A stretch of DNA of 64,000 nt from VRUE01 sp963812335 (GTDB taxonomy: Bacteria; Actinomycetota; Thermoleophilia; Solirubrobacterales; 70-9). Below, one piece after another: positions 1 through 7,895 of this stretch. Below the pieces are notes generated by a model. That model searched no databases. It was not told where the DNA came from and was given only the letters and a program-made list of their open reading frames with translations. Positions within the stretch are counted from its first letter, which is position 1. The number at the start of each line of letters is the position of its first letter. The translations under genes were made by a program, and so were the position numbers. The stretch spans positions 124,001-188,000 of the forward strand of contig CAWEUU010000004.1 of the NCBI GenBank assembly GCA_963812335.1, read 5' to 3'.

Positions 1-217
1 CTTCATCGCCGCCACCAACGGCGACAACACCAACATCGTGATCGCCCAGATCGCTCAGCGCCGCTACGAGGTGCCGAACGTGATCGCTCGCATCCTCGAC
101 CCGCTGCGTGCCGAGTGGTACAGCCAGCAGGGCCTGCACACGATCTGCCCGACCCGGGTCGCGATTGACATGCTCGAGAGCGCCGTGCGCGAAGGCGCCC
201 AGCGCGAGGCGGCATAG
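1..217 (+). CDS. TrkA-type RCK domain protein, 5' end missing
   Basis: The reading frame starting at base 2 gives 71 residues and ends at TAG 215-217; the N-terminus lies outside the window. The visible part reads as the second half of a TrkA-N/RCK nucleotide-binding fold: an Asn/Asp-rich turn (TNGDNTN) followed by a helix, then VPNVIARILDPLRAEWY, the usual strand carrying the arginine that contacts the ligand. No TrkA-C domain follows, so this looks like a single-RCK protein. It is 2 bases upstream of a second TrkA-like gene, so the two probably act together as cytoplasmic regulators of a K+ channel or transporter encoded upstream. Family is clear; partner is inferred. Confidence 0.8.
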   Translation, partial: FIAATNGDNTNIVIAQIAQRRYEVPNVIARILDPLRAEWYSQQGLHTICPTRVAIDMLESAVREGAQREAA

Positions 218-219
218 CG

Positions 220-900
220 ATGTACATCATCGTCATCGGCGCGGGGAAGGTCGGCTGGAACCTCGCTCGCGAGCTGCTCGAAAAGAACCACGAGGTGACG
301 GTGATCGAGAGCAACCGGCGCCGCTACCTGACCGTCGAGCAGGAGCTCGAGCACAACGTCACCTACGGCGACGCCTCCGAGCTCTGGGTGCTGGAGCGGG
401 CTGGGATCCAGCGCGCCGACATGGTGATCGCGGTGACCGGCGACGACGAGGACAACATGCTGATCTGCCAGGTCGCGCGCGAGAAGTACGAAGTCGAGCG
501 GATCATCGCCCGCGTCAACAACCCGCGCAACCGACCGCACTTCGACCTGCTCGGCGTCAAGCCGTCGGTCTCGGCGACCGATCTGATCCTGCGCCTGCTC
601 GAGCACGAGGTGCCCGAGTACGGGCTCGTCCACCTGCTCGACCTGCAGGAGGAGCAGCTGGAGATCATCGAGATGTTGCTCGGCCAGGACTCCGGGGTAA
701 CCGGACGGCGTGTCGGCGACCTCTCGATGCCGGAAGGCAGCCTCCTGATTTCCGTGCTGCGCGAAGGCAAGGGCTTCGTGCCCGGTCCCGAGACCGTGCT
801 CAAGGCCGGTGACGAGGTTCTGGCCGTGCTCGATCCGGGCCGCGAGGAGGACATCAAGGAGCTCTTCGGCCCCGCCATCGGCGGCAACGGAACCGGCTGA
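220..900 (+). CDS. trkA: TrkA family K+ uptake regulatory protein
   Basis: This 226-residue cytoplasmic protein has an N-terminal Rossmann domain (IVIGAGKVGWNLAREL, residues 4-19, GxGxxG type) with the acidic residue at the end of strand 2 (VIE, about residue 30) expected for NAD(H) or ATP binding, and the DDEDN turn near residue 71. Residues from about 140 form a TrkA-C (RCK-C) domain ending in GDEVLAVLDPG. Such proteins gate Trk/Ktr potassium transporters in response to nucleotides. The ATG follows the upstream stop by 2 bases, and the next gene begins 2 bases after its own stop, so the three are probably co-transcribed. A tandem of two RCK proteins resembles the CeoB/CeoC arrangement of actinobacteria. 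Confidence 0.88.
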   Translation: MYIIVIGAGKVGWNLARELLEKNHEVTVIESNRRRYLTVEQELEHNVTYGDASELWVLERAGIQRADMVIAVTGDDEDNMLICQVAREKYEVERIIARVNNPRNRPHFDLLGVKPSVSATDLILRLLEHEVPEYGLVHLLDLQEEQLEIIEMLLGQDSGVTGRRVGDLSMPEGSLLISVLREGKGFVPGPETVLKAGDEVLAVLDPGREEDIKELFGPAIGGNGTG

Positions 901-902
901 GC

Positions 903-2135
903 GTGGCGGACCGCGCAGTCGATTACCTCTTGATCGGCGGCGGCATGGCCGCGGCCCACTGCGCCGCGGAGCTGCGCAGGCGCGGCGCTGAGGGCTCGAT
1001 CCTGCTTGCCGGCCGGGAGCCCGAACCGCCGTACGAGCGGCCGCCGCTCTCCAAGGAGCACCTGCGCGGGGAAAGCTCGAGGGAGGACGCCTACGTCAAC
1101 CCGCCCGGCTGGTACGAGGAGAACGAAGTCGAGCTGCTCACCGGCGTCAACGTGATGTCGCTCGATCCGGAGGCGCGCACGGCGAAGCTGCAGGGCGGGG
1201 AGGAGGTCGGCTTCGACAAGGCGCTGCTGGCCACCGGGGCTATGGTCAACATCCTGCGGGTCGAGGGTGCCGAGAACGAGGGAATCCACTACCTGCGCGC
1301 CTTTGGCAACTCCGAGGCGATTCGCGCCGACGCCGAGGGGGCAGAGCGCGTTGTCCTGATCGGCGGCAGCTACATCGGCTGCGAGGTCGCGGCCTCGCTG
1401 ACCGCCAAGGGCGTCGAGTGCACGGTCGTGATGATGGAGGACGTTGCGCTCTCACGGACCTTCGGCGAGGACGCCGGCCGCTGGTTCCAGGCCGAGCTCG
1501 AAGAGCACGGCGTCAAATTCCACGGCGGCGAGGAGCTGGAGGCCTTCGAGGGCGACGGCCGCGTCAGGGCCGTGCTGACCAAGAGCGGCCGCGCGCTCGA
1601 GTGCGACGCGGTCGTGGTCGGGGCCGGCGTGCGGCCCGACGCGATGCTGGCCCAGCGCGCCGGGCTCGACATCGACGACGGAATCGTCTGCGACTCGAAG
1701 CTGGCGACCTCGGCGGAGGGCATCTATGCCGCGGGGGACTGTTGCTCCTATGACAGCGTCGTCCATGGCCGGCGGATCAGGGTCGAGCACTGGGACGTGG
1801 CGATGCAGCAGGGCATCCACGTCGCCCGCAACATGCTCGGCGAGGACCGCGACTACGACATCGTCCCCTACTTCTTCAGCGACCTCGCCGACTGGGCGAG
1901 CCTCGAGTACGTCGGTCCGGCGGCCGAGTGGGACGAGGAGGTCTGGCGCGGCGACCGCAACAGCGGCGAGTTCTCGCTCTGGTATTTGAAGGACGGCCGA
2001 GTCGCCGGAGCGCTCAGCGTCGGCCGCTCCGAAGATCTGGCCGAAGCGCGGCGCCTGCTCGCCGGCCGGGTCGACGTCGCCGCCGCCCGCGCGCAACTCG
2101 CCGACCCCGACAGCGACCTGGGTGAAATTTCCTAG
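903..2135 (+). CDS. FAD/NAD(P)-binding oxidoreductase (ferredoxin/rubredoxin reductase type)
   Basis: This 410-residue protein starts at GTG 903. The N-terminal FAD motif is LIGGGMAAAHCAAEL (residues 9-23), the central NAD(P)H motif is VLIGGSYIGCEVAASL (around 152-167), and the second FAD signature is IYAAGDCC near 275. The PPYERPPLSKE segment is typical of ferredoxin reductases of ring-hydroxylating dioxygenase systems and of AIF-like flavoproteins. The C-terminal domain (W-rich, residues 315-395) matches the reductase-C fold. It probably moves electrons from NAD(P)H to a small iron-sulfur or other acceptor, but no ferredoxin or oxygenase is adjacent, so the partner is unknown. It is translated right after the TrkA gene. 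Confidence 0.85.
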   Translation: MADRAVDYLLIGGGMAAAHCAAELRRRGAEGSILLAGREPEPPYERPPLSKEHLRGESSREDAYVNPPGWYEENEVELLTGVNVMSLDPEARTAKLQGGEEVGFDKALLATGAMVNILRVEGAENEGIHYLRAFGNSEAIRADAEGAERVVLIGGSYIGCEVAASLTAKGVECTVVMMEDVALSRTFGEDAGRWFQAELEEHGVKFHGGEELEAFEGDGRVRAVLTKSGRALECDAVVVGAGVRPDAMLAQRAGLDIDDGIVCDSKLATSAEGIYAAGDCCSYDSVVHGRRIRVEHWDVAMQQGIHVARNMLGEDRDYDIVPYFFSDLADWASLEYVGPAAEWDEEVWRGDRNSGEFSLWYLKDGRVAGALSVGRSEDLAEARRLLAGRVDVAAARAQLADPDSDLGEIS

Positions 2136-2190
2136 CCACGCTCTGCGTGCGCCCGGCCCGTGCGGCTGGATATCCTCAGAAGCAGTTCGT

Positions 2191-2262
2191 TGCGCCCTGG
2201 TGTAATTGGCAACACGCCAGCCTCTGGAGCTGGAATTTGGGGTTCGAGTCCCTGGGGCGCAG
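2191..2262 (+). tRNA. tRNA-Gln (anticodon CTG)
   Basis: I folded this by eye. The acceptor stem is TGCGCCC with GGGCGCA; the D-arm contains TAATTGGCAA; the anticodon stem CCAGC/GCTGG encloses loop CTCTGGA, giving anticodon CTG at 2222-2224 or so (codon CAG); the T-arm has loop TTCGAGT. Position 2262 is the discriminator base and CCA is not encoded. The TG start and AATTGGC D-loop are usual for bacterial tRNA-Gln. It stands alone between an oxidoreductase gene and a lipoprotein gene. Confidence 0.95.
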
Positions 2263-2298
2263 TAGAAAGTTCCTGCATGGCCTGTCCAGTAGCTCTGC

Positions 2299-2304
2299 TA
2301 CCTT
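2299..2304 (+). promoter_or_regulatory. -10 box TACCTT for the lipoprotein gene
   Basis: TACCTT fits TANNNT and puts +1 at about 2311, only 3 bases before the ATG at 2314, so the transcript would be almost leaderless. No clear -35 was seen. Confidence 0.45.
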
Positions 2305-2313
2305 CGCCGCTTG

Positions 2314-3012
2314 ATGAGGAGGCTCGGGTTCTCATGCGGTGCGTTCGTGCTCTTCGCCCTGGCGATCGCCGGTTGCGGCGGTGGCGACAACGGCGGCTCG
2401 ACCGCGGCGGCACCGGTCGAAACGACCGAAGCCGCCGCCCTGACCAAGGAAGAGCTCGTCGCCCAGGGCGACGCGATCTGCGCCGAGGTCAACGCTGCGG
2501 TCGGCACGGTTGGCTCGACCAGCTCTGACGCCGCCGGCCAGGCGCAGCAGGTCGCCGGCCTCTACGGCGGCATGGCCGAACGGCTCAAAGGGCTGGGGGC
2601 GCCGAGCGACGAAAGCGCCGGCTACGCCGAATTCGTCGCTGCCGCGGAATCTCTCTCCCAGGCCGAGGACAACGTCAAACTCGCCACGGAACGCGAAGAA
2701 GGAGAAGCCGAAGCCGAAGAAGGGGCGAGCTCGGCGTTGAGCGCCTTTCAGTCGGCGGCGAGCGAATTCGGCCTTGAAGAGTGTGCGGAAGCACCGGCGG
2801 CGCCGACCCCGAGTGGCTCGGAATCGGGCGGCGAATCCTCCGGCGGTGAAACCGGCGGGATCGAAGGCGGCGGCGAAGAAGTCGCGCCCGAAGTAGTCGA
2901 ACCGGCGCCCGAAGTAGTCGAACCGGCGCCGGAAACGGGCGGCGGCGTCGGCGGCGGCACCGAAGGCGGGGGCTCCGCCGGTGGTGGCTCAGGCGGCATC
3001 GGCCCCGGCTGA
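2314..3012 (+). CDS. putative lipoprotein with low-complexity C-terminus
   Basis: This 232-residue protein begins with a lipoprotein signal peptide: basic MRRLG, a hydrophobic core, and lipobox AIAGC with Cys21 as the predicted lipidation site. A TTG three bases earlier is an alternative start. Residues 40-160 are an Ala/Glu-rich, largely helical region (with a run of EGEAEAEEG) that keeps a CAEV and a LEECAEAP cysteine, possibly disulfide-linked. From about 160 on the protein is Gly/Ser/Pro/Glu low complexity, including two tandem copies of a 21-base unit (2887-2907 and 2908-2928) encoding PEVVEPA. It is probably anchored to the outer face of the membrane, with a flexible tail. Function is not recognised. 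Confidence 0.75.
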   Translation: MRRLGFSCGAFVLFALAIAGCGGGDNGGSTAAAPVETTEAAALTKEELVAQGDAICAEVNAAVGTVGSTSSDAAGQAQQVAGLYGGMAERLKGLGAPSDESAGYAEFVAAAESLSQAEDNVKLATEREEGEAEAEEGASSALSAFQSAASEFGLEECAEAPAAPTPSGSESGGESSGGETGGIEGGGEEVAPEVVEPAPEVVEPAPETGGGVGGGTEGGGSAGGGSGGIGPG

Positions 3013-3021
3013 GCGGGGCGC

Positions 3022-4794
3022 TCAGGCAGCGGAGCCGTGCTCCCAAGCGCCGTACAAACGTGAGTAGGGCCCGCCGGCTTCGATCAGCTCGTCGTGGGTG
3101 CCGGCCTCGGCGATGCGGCCCCCCTCGAGCACGGCGATCTTTCCGGCGCGGCGGATCGTCGAGAGGCGGTGGGCGATGACGATCGCGGTGCGGCCGGCGA
3201 GCAGCCGGTGGAGGCCCTGCTCGATCGTGCGCTCGGTGCGCACGTCGACGTTCGAGGTCGCCTCGTCGAGGATCAGGATGCGTGGCTCGGCGAGCAGCGC
3301 CCGGGCGAAGGCGACGAGCTGGCGCTGGCCGGCTGAGAGCTGCACGCCGCGCTCGCCGACTTCGGTCTCGATTCCCTGTGGCAGGGCGGCGATGAAGGCG
3401 GTCGCGCCGACGGCGGCGCCCGCCGCTTCGATCTCCTCCAGGCTCGCCTCCGGGCGTCCGAAGGCGATGTTCTCGCGCACGCTGCCGGAGAAGAGGAAGC
3501 CCTCCTGGGGGACGATCCCGAGCTGGCGCCGTAGCGCCTGCTGGCGCACGCCGCGCAGGTCGTGCCCGTCAACGGTGACGGCGCCGCGCTGCGGATCGTA
3601 GAAGCGCGCGACGAGCTTGGCGAGGGTGGACTTGCCGGCGCCGGTCGCGCCGACCAGGGCGAGGGTCTGCCCGGGGGGAACGTGCAGGTCGATCTGCTCC
3701 AACGCCCACTCCTCCTCGGCGTAGGCGAACCAGACACCCTCCATCTCGATCTCGCCGCGCAGCGGCCCGGGGTCGATCGCATCGGGGGCATCGAGCATGT
3801 CGGGCTCGGTGTCGAGCAGCTCGAAGATCTTGTCGAGCGCCGCCATCCCTTGCTGGTAGGTCGTGTAGAGCTGGGAGAGCTGCTGGATCGGGTCGAAGAA
3901 GAGCTGCAGGTAGCCGATGAAGGCGACGATCGTGCCGATCTGGATCGCGTTGTCGATCGCCTGGCTGCCGCCGTAGAGGATGATCGCGGCGGTGCCGGCG
4001 GCTGCGAGCAGTTCGATCGCCGGGAAGTAGGAGGCGTTGAGGAAGACCGTTTTCATGTTCGCCTCGCGGTTGGCCTCGTTGAGCTCGGTCATCGTCGCCG
4101 TGTGGCGCGGCTCCTGCCCGAAGCTGCGCACGACCCGAACCCCGGTGAGGGTCTCCTGCAGGTAGGCGGTGACGGCTGCGATGCGCTCGCGCGTCGCCCG
4201 GTAGGCGCCGTGGGAGACGACCCGGAAGACGACGCTGGCGACGGCGACCAGCGGGAAGGTGAGAAAGGTGACCAGGGCCAGCTTGAAATCGAGCAGGAGC
4301 ATGATCGCGACGACACCGATCAGGGTCAGGCCGCTGGAGAAGAGGGTGACGACGCCGCTGGTGACGAGCTGGTTGAGCGCCTCGATGTCGTTGGTCATGC
4401 GGCTGATCAGCACCCCTGGGCTGCGCCGCGTGAAGAACCCGATCGACATCGATTGGAGGTGGGCGAAGACGCGCTCACGCAGGTCCTGCAGGGCGCGCGT
4501 GCCGACCCAGCCGATCAGGTAGGTCTGGCAGAAGGTGGCGGCAGCGTAGATCACGGCGACGGCGAGGAAGGCGACGACGATCAGGGTCAGCGCATCGGTG
4601 TCGCCGGTGACGATGCCGGCATCGATTGCCTGCCCTGCGAGGTAGGGAGGGGCCAGCCCGGCCCCGGTCGCGGCCAGCATCGCGACGAAGGTCAGCGCCA
4701 CCCGGCCGCGATAGGGGCGCAGGAGGGCGATCATCCAGCGCAGCTTGCGGCCACGCTGGTCCTCGCCGCGGAGAATCCGCCACAGGCTCCTCAC
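3022..4794 (-). CDS. ABC exporter subunit (TMD-NBD), heterodimer partner A
   Basis: This 590-residue type IV ABC exporter half-transporter starts at GTG 4794. It has six predicted membrane helices (about residues 20-310) followed by an ATPase domain with Walker A GATGAGKST, signature LSAGQRQ, Walker B ILILDEATSNVD and the H-loop IVIAHRLST. The catalytic Glu after Walker B is present. Its start overlaps the stop of the upstream ABC gene (4791) by a GTGA junction, so the two are translationally coupled and should form a heterodimer. Its partner has Asp at the catalytic Glu position, so one ATP site of the pair is probably non-hydrolytic. Substrate (lipid or drug) cannot be told. Confidence 0.9.
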   Translation of the reverse strand: MRSLWRILRGEDQRGRKLRWMIALLRPYRGRVALTFVAMLAATGAGLAPPYLAGQAIDAGIVTGDTDALTLIVVAFLAVAVIYAAATFCQTYLIGWVGTRALQDLRERVFAHLQSMSIGFFTRRSPGVLISRMTNDIEALNQLVTSGVVTLFSSGLTLIGVVAIMLLLDFKLALVTFLTFPLVAVASVVFRVVSHGAYRATRERIAAVTAYLQETLTGVRVVRSFGQEPRHTATMTELNEANREANMKTVFLNASYFPAIELLAAAGTAAIILYGGSQAIDNAIQIGTIVAFIGYLQLFFDPIQQLSQLYTTYQQGMAALDKIFELLDTEPDMLDAPDAIDPGPLRGEIEMEGVWFAYAEEEWALEQIDLHVPPGQTLALVGATGAGKSTLAKLVARFYDPQRGAVTVDGHDLRGVRQQALRRQLGIVPQEGFLFSGSVRENIAFGRPEASLEEIEAAGAAVGATAFIAALPQGIETEVGERGVQLSAGQRQLVAFARALLAEPRILILDEATSNVDVRTERTIEQGLHRLLAGRTAIVIAHRLSTIRRAGKIAVLEGGRIAEAGTHDELIEAGGPYSRLYGAWEHGSAA

Positions 4795-6596
4795 AGGCGT
4801 GCCATCTCCTCGCGCTGCTCGAGGTCGCGCTGCAGGAAGACCGAGTCGGCGAGGCCGTGCTCGGCGATCTCGCGGTAGAAGCCGCAGCCCTCGAGCAGCT
4901 CCTCGTGCGTACCGCGGTCGACGATCGCGCCGCCGTCCATCACCACGACCTCGTCGGCCAGCGAGACGGTCGAGAGGCGATGGGCGATGACGAAGGTGGT
5001 GCGGCCCGCCATCGCCTCGCGTAGGCCGGCCTTGATTGCCGCCTCGGTGGTCGCGTCGACCGAGGAGGTCGCGTCATCGAGGATCAGGATGCGGGGGTCG
5101 GCGAGCAGGGCGCGGGCGATCGCCAGACGTTGTCGCTGCCCGCCGGAGAGGGTCATGCCGCGCTCGCCGACCAGGGTCTCGTAGCCGCCGGGCAGCTCAC
5201 CGACGAATCCGTCGGCCTGGGCGCGCTGCGCTGCGGCTTCGATCTGCGCGCGGCTCGCCGCGGGATCGGCGTAGGCGATGTTCTCGGCGATAGAGGCGCT
5301 GAAGAGGAAGCTGTCGTCGCCGACGAAGGCGACCTCGGAGCGCAGCGAGACGAGGTCGACCGAGCGCACGTCGGCGCCGTCGATCGAGACGCTGCCCGCG
5401 CTGGGGTCGTAGAGGCGCGCGATCAGCGCCACCAGGCTGGTCTTGCCCGAGCCCGAGGGGCCGACCAGGGCGACCGTGCGGCCCGCCTCGACCTCGAGGT
5501 CGATCCCGCGCAGCGCTTCCGACTCCGATGTCGTCCTGGCGTCGTCAAGGTCGGATGCGCCAAAGCCGTAGCGCAGGCTGACGCCGTGCATCACGACCCT
5601 GCCGCCGCCGTCAGGTAGCGGCGAGGCGTCCGGGGGGCTCTCGATCTGCGGCTCGCGGTCGAGGATCTCGAAGAGCCGGTTGCCCGAGGCGATCGCCCGC
5701 TGCGCCATCCCGAGCGCCATTCCCAGCATTCGCATCGGCGCCGCCAGCATCGCGACGTAGGCGTAGAAGGCCGTGAACTCGCCGAGGCTGAGCTGGCCGG
5801 CGATCACCTGGCGTCCCCCGACCAGCAGCACAAGGGCGATGCCGAACTGCGGCAGCAGGCCGAGCAGGGGGGAGAAGAAGGCCTGCAGGCGGGTCGAGTA
5901 GATGCTCTGATCGAAGACGCGGGCGACGGAGCGGCGGAAGCGGTGGAGTTGATGTTCCTCGCGGGCGAAGGCCTTGACGATGCGGACCCCGGAGACGTTC
6001 TCCTCGGCCTCGGCGGTCAGCTCGGCGAGCCGCTGCTGCACCTCCTGCACGGCCGGGCGCGAGACGCGGTTGTAGCGCGAGGAGGTGTAGATCAGCAGCG
6101 GCGCGGGGAGCAGCGCGAGCAGCGCCAGCCAGGGCTCGAGCACGAACATCACGGCGCTGGCGAGGACGATCGTCAGCAGGTTCTGGGTGATGAAGATCAG
6201 CCCGTAGCCGAGAAAGAAGCGGATCGACTGCAGGTCGACCGTCGCCCGCGACATCAGCTGGCCGGTCTGCTGGCCGTCGAAGAAGCCGAGCTCGAGTCGC
6301 TGCAGGTGGGCGTAGAAGCGCTGGCGCAGGTCGAACTCGACTGCGAGCGAGACCCTTCCGGCGACGACGCGCCGCACCATCGTCAGCCCCAACCGCAGGA
6401 TCCCGGCGAGCACGATCGCGATCGCCAGCGGCAGCAGATCGGGCTGCTCGCCATCCTGGATCGCGTTGACGGCGCGCCCGATCAGCCAGGGGATCAGCAC
6501 CGTCATCCCCATCGCCGCCCAGGCGAAGACGAGCGACCCCCAGAGCTGACGCCGATAGGGCCGCAGGAAGCCCATCAGACGGCGATAGGTCTGCAT
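4791..6596 (-). CDS. ABC exporter subunit (TMD-NBD), heterodimer partner B
   Basis: This is a half-transporter of 601 residues if translation starts at ATG 6596; an upstream in-frame start at 6611 would add five residues. I prefer 6596 because a TATAGT -10 box at 6603-6608 predicts +1 exactly at that A. The membrane domain occupies about residues 15-305 and the ATPase domain follows: Walker A GPSGSGKTS, signature LSGGQRQR, Walker B ILILDDATSSVD and H-loop FVIAHRLST. The residue after Walker B is Asp instead of the catalytic Glu, as in the degenerate site of heterodimeric exporters such as TM287/288. It is the first gene of a two-gene operon with the 3022-4794 gene. Confidence 0.9.
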   Translation of the reverse strand: MQTYRRLMGFLRPYRRQLWGSLVFAWAAMGMTVLIPWLIGRAVNAIQDGEQPDLLPLAIAIVLAGILRLGLTMVRRVVAGRVSLAVEFDLRQRFYAHLQRLELGFFDGQQTGQLMSRATVDLQSIRFFLGYGLIFITQNLLTIVLASAVMFVLEPWLALLALLPAPLLIYTSSRYNRVSRPAVQEVQQRLAELTAEAEENVSGVRIVKAFAREEHQLHRFRRSVARVFDQSIYSTRLQAFFSPLLGLLPQFGIALVLLVGGRQVIAGQLSLGEFTAFYAYVAMLAAPMRMLGMALGMAQRAIASGNRLFEILDREPQIESPPDASPLPDGGGRVVMHGVSLRYGFGASDLDDARTTSESEALRGIDLEVEAGRTVALVGPSGSGKTSLVALIARLYDPSAGSVSIDGADVRSVDLVSLRSEVAFVGDDSFLFSASIAENIAYADPAASRAQIEAAAQRAQADGFVGELPGGYETLVGERGMTLSGGQRQRLAIARALLADPRILILDDATSSVDATTEAAIKAGLREAMAGRTTFVIAHRLSTVSLADEVVVMDGGAIVDRGTHEELLEGCGFYREIAEHGLADSVFLQRDLEQREEMARL

Positions 6597-6602
6597 CAGG
6601 CC

Positions 6603-6608
6603 ACTATA
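6603..6608 (-). promoter_or_regulatory. -10 box TATAGT of the ABC exporter operon
   Basis: On the minus strand TATAGT places +1 at 6596, the A of the proposed ATG, so the mRNA would be leaderless. Confidence 0.5.
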
Positions 6609-6645
6609 CAAAGTGAAGTAAAGGGCCCGTGAGGGCCGGCGAGGG

Positions 6646-7272
6646 CTAGTTGAAGACCGCGGCCCTGGCGCTGGTGACCTTGCCGGGCGGGCAGGGTTTC
6701 TGCTCGTGCCCGGGCGGCAGCAGGATCTCGAAGTTGGTCACCGCGTGGTGAGGGGTCGTGGCGCCGTTGTTGCGGGCGAGGGTGACCACAAGGCGATAGA
6801 AGCCGGCGGGAAGCTCGTGGTAGTAGATCTCGGGCCGGGTCGCCGGCGAGTAGCTGCCGCTCGACCCGATGCGCTCGGCGAGCACGCCGTTCGGCCCGGC
6901 GTAGCGGGGGAAGTCGAAGGACGCGCCGAGCAGGCGGCCACGACCGAGCGGGCTCTCCTCGGCGCGTTTGAGCTTGGCCGGGTCGACGCAGTCCGGCACG
7001 CGGTTGAGCGCGAAGCGAATGTGACCCTCGGCCAGCTGCGGTTCGCCGCCGAAGCGGCGCGGCGCCAATGAGAAGTTGCCGATCTTGGCCTTGACCACGA
7101 CCGAGCGGTTGGTCTGGCGGGCGCCGTTGCGCGGGGAGACGATCTCCACGCTCGGCTCTCCGGGTGGCTCCTTCGGGCCGGGGTCATCGTCCTTCCCGGC
7201 GGCCGACCACGCCAAGACCGCGACGAGGACGACCGCCGCCAAGGCTGCGAAGATGGCAGTTCCGCGCCGCAT
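6646..7272 (-). CDS. membrane-anchored extracellular protein, unknown function
   Basis: The 208-residue version starting at ATG 7272 (MRRGTAIFAALAAVVLV) has a single N-terminal hydrophobic segment (about residues 5-24), then a Pro/Asp-rich linker and a beta-rich domain beginning VEIVSPRNGARQ that looks like an Ig-like or extracellular carbohydrate-side domain. Two late cysteines (VPDCVD and KPCPPG) could form a disulfide. A longer frame starts at 7332, but the -10 box TAGTGT at 7283-7288 supports 7272. It is divergent from the GtrA gene at 7320. I do not recognise the family. Confidence 0.7.
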   Translation of the reverse strand: MRRGTAIFAALAAVVLVAVLAWSAAGKDDDPGPKEPPGEPSVEIVSPRNGARQTNRSVVVKAKIGNFSLAPRRFGGEPQLAEGHIRFALNRVPDCVDPAKLKRAEESPLGRGRLLGASFDFPRYAGPNGVLAERIGSSGSYSPATRPEIYYHELPAGFYRLVVTLARNNGATTPHHAVTNFEILLPPGHEQKPCPPGKVTSARAAVFN

Positions 7273-7282
7273 TCGGGCTCGA

Positions 7283-7288
7283 ACACTA
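7283..7288 (-). promoter_or_regulatory. -10 box TAGTGT for the 7272 start
   Basis: Reading the minus strand, TAGTGT predicts +1 near 7276, four bases before the ATG at 7272. It would lie inside the coding sequence if 7332 were the start. Confidence 0.4.
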
Positions 7289-7319
7289 CGCAGAGTCAGC
7301 GTCGGGCCACGAGCAGGAC

Positions 7320-7748
7320 ATGAGCCCCGCAAACGAACTCACCTACCGGATAACCGCTGCCGCCCGTCGTCCGGCGAGTTGGCTGCAGCTGCTCAAGTTC
7401 GGCCTGGTGGGCTGCTCGGGCTACCTGATCAACCTGGCCGTCTTCGCCCTGCTCGTCGATGGTGTCGGCGCGCACCACGTCGCTGCCGCACTGGCAGCTT
7501 TCTGCGTCGCGCTGGCGAACAATTTCCTCTGGCACCGTCACTGGACCTTCGAGTCCGGCGACGGGCACCCGGGCTTTCAGGCAGCACGCTTTCTCGCGGT
7601 CAGCCTGACTGCGCTGGCGGTCAATCTGGTCGTGCTGGAAACACTCGTCTCCGGCACCTCGATGGGCGATCTCGGCGCGCAGGCGATCGCCGTCGGCGTG
7701 GCCATGCCCTTCAACTTTCTCGGCAACAAGCTCTGGACGTTCGCCTGA
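7320..7748 (+). CDS. GtrA family membrane protein
   Basis: This 142-residue protein has four predicted membrane helices. The first starts LLKFGLVGCSGYLINL (GtrA hallmark: basic residue, F-x-x-V/V-G-x-x-G-x-x-x-N), and the protein ends NFLGNKLWTF, the usual GtrA C-terminal motif; WHRHWTF in the middle is the matching internal repeat. GtrA-like proteins are thought to move or present polyprenyl-linked sugars across the membrane for glycan assembly. No glycosyltransferase is adjacent, so its pathway is unknown. I chose the ATG at 7320 because the family starts just before the first helix; the open frame extends upstream without support. Confidence 0.85.
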   Translation: MSPANELTYRITAAARRPASWLQLLKFGLVGCSGYLINLAVFALLVDGVGAHHVAAALAAFCVALANNFLWHRHWTFESGDGHPGFQAARFLAVSLTALAVNLVVLETLVSGTSMGDLGAQAIAVGVAMPFNFLGNKLWTFA

Positions 7749-7895
7749 TCCGCGTCCGGCGAGTCCGTGCCGTAGCTCGTCGGGTTCCTTTGGCTTGGGG
7801 CGGCCTACCGGTCGCCCTCCGGCCGGTGCAGCAGGTAGGGAGCGATGCGGTGCGGGTGGTCCGCGGTCAAGGTCAAGTGGCAAACTGCGCGGACC

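Noticed and set aside
2887..2928. Tandem 21-base repeat as a CRISPR or regulatory repeat
   Set aside because: It has only two units, in frame inside the lipoprotein tail, so it is coding low complexity.
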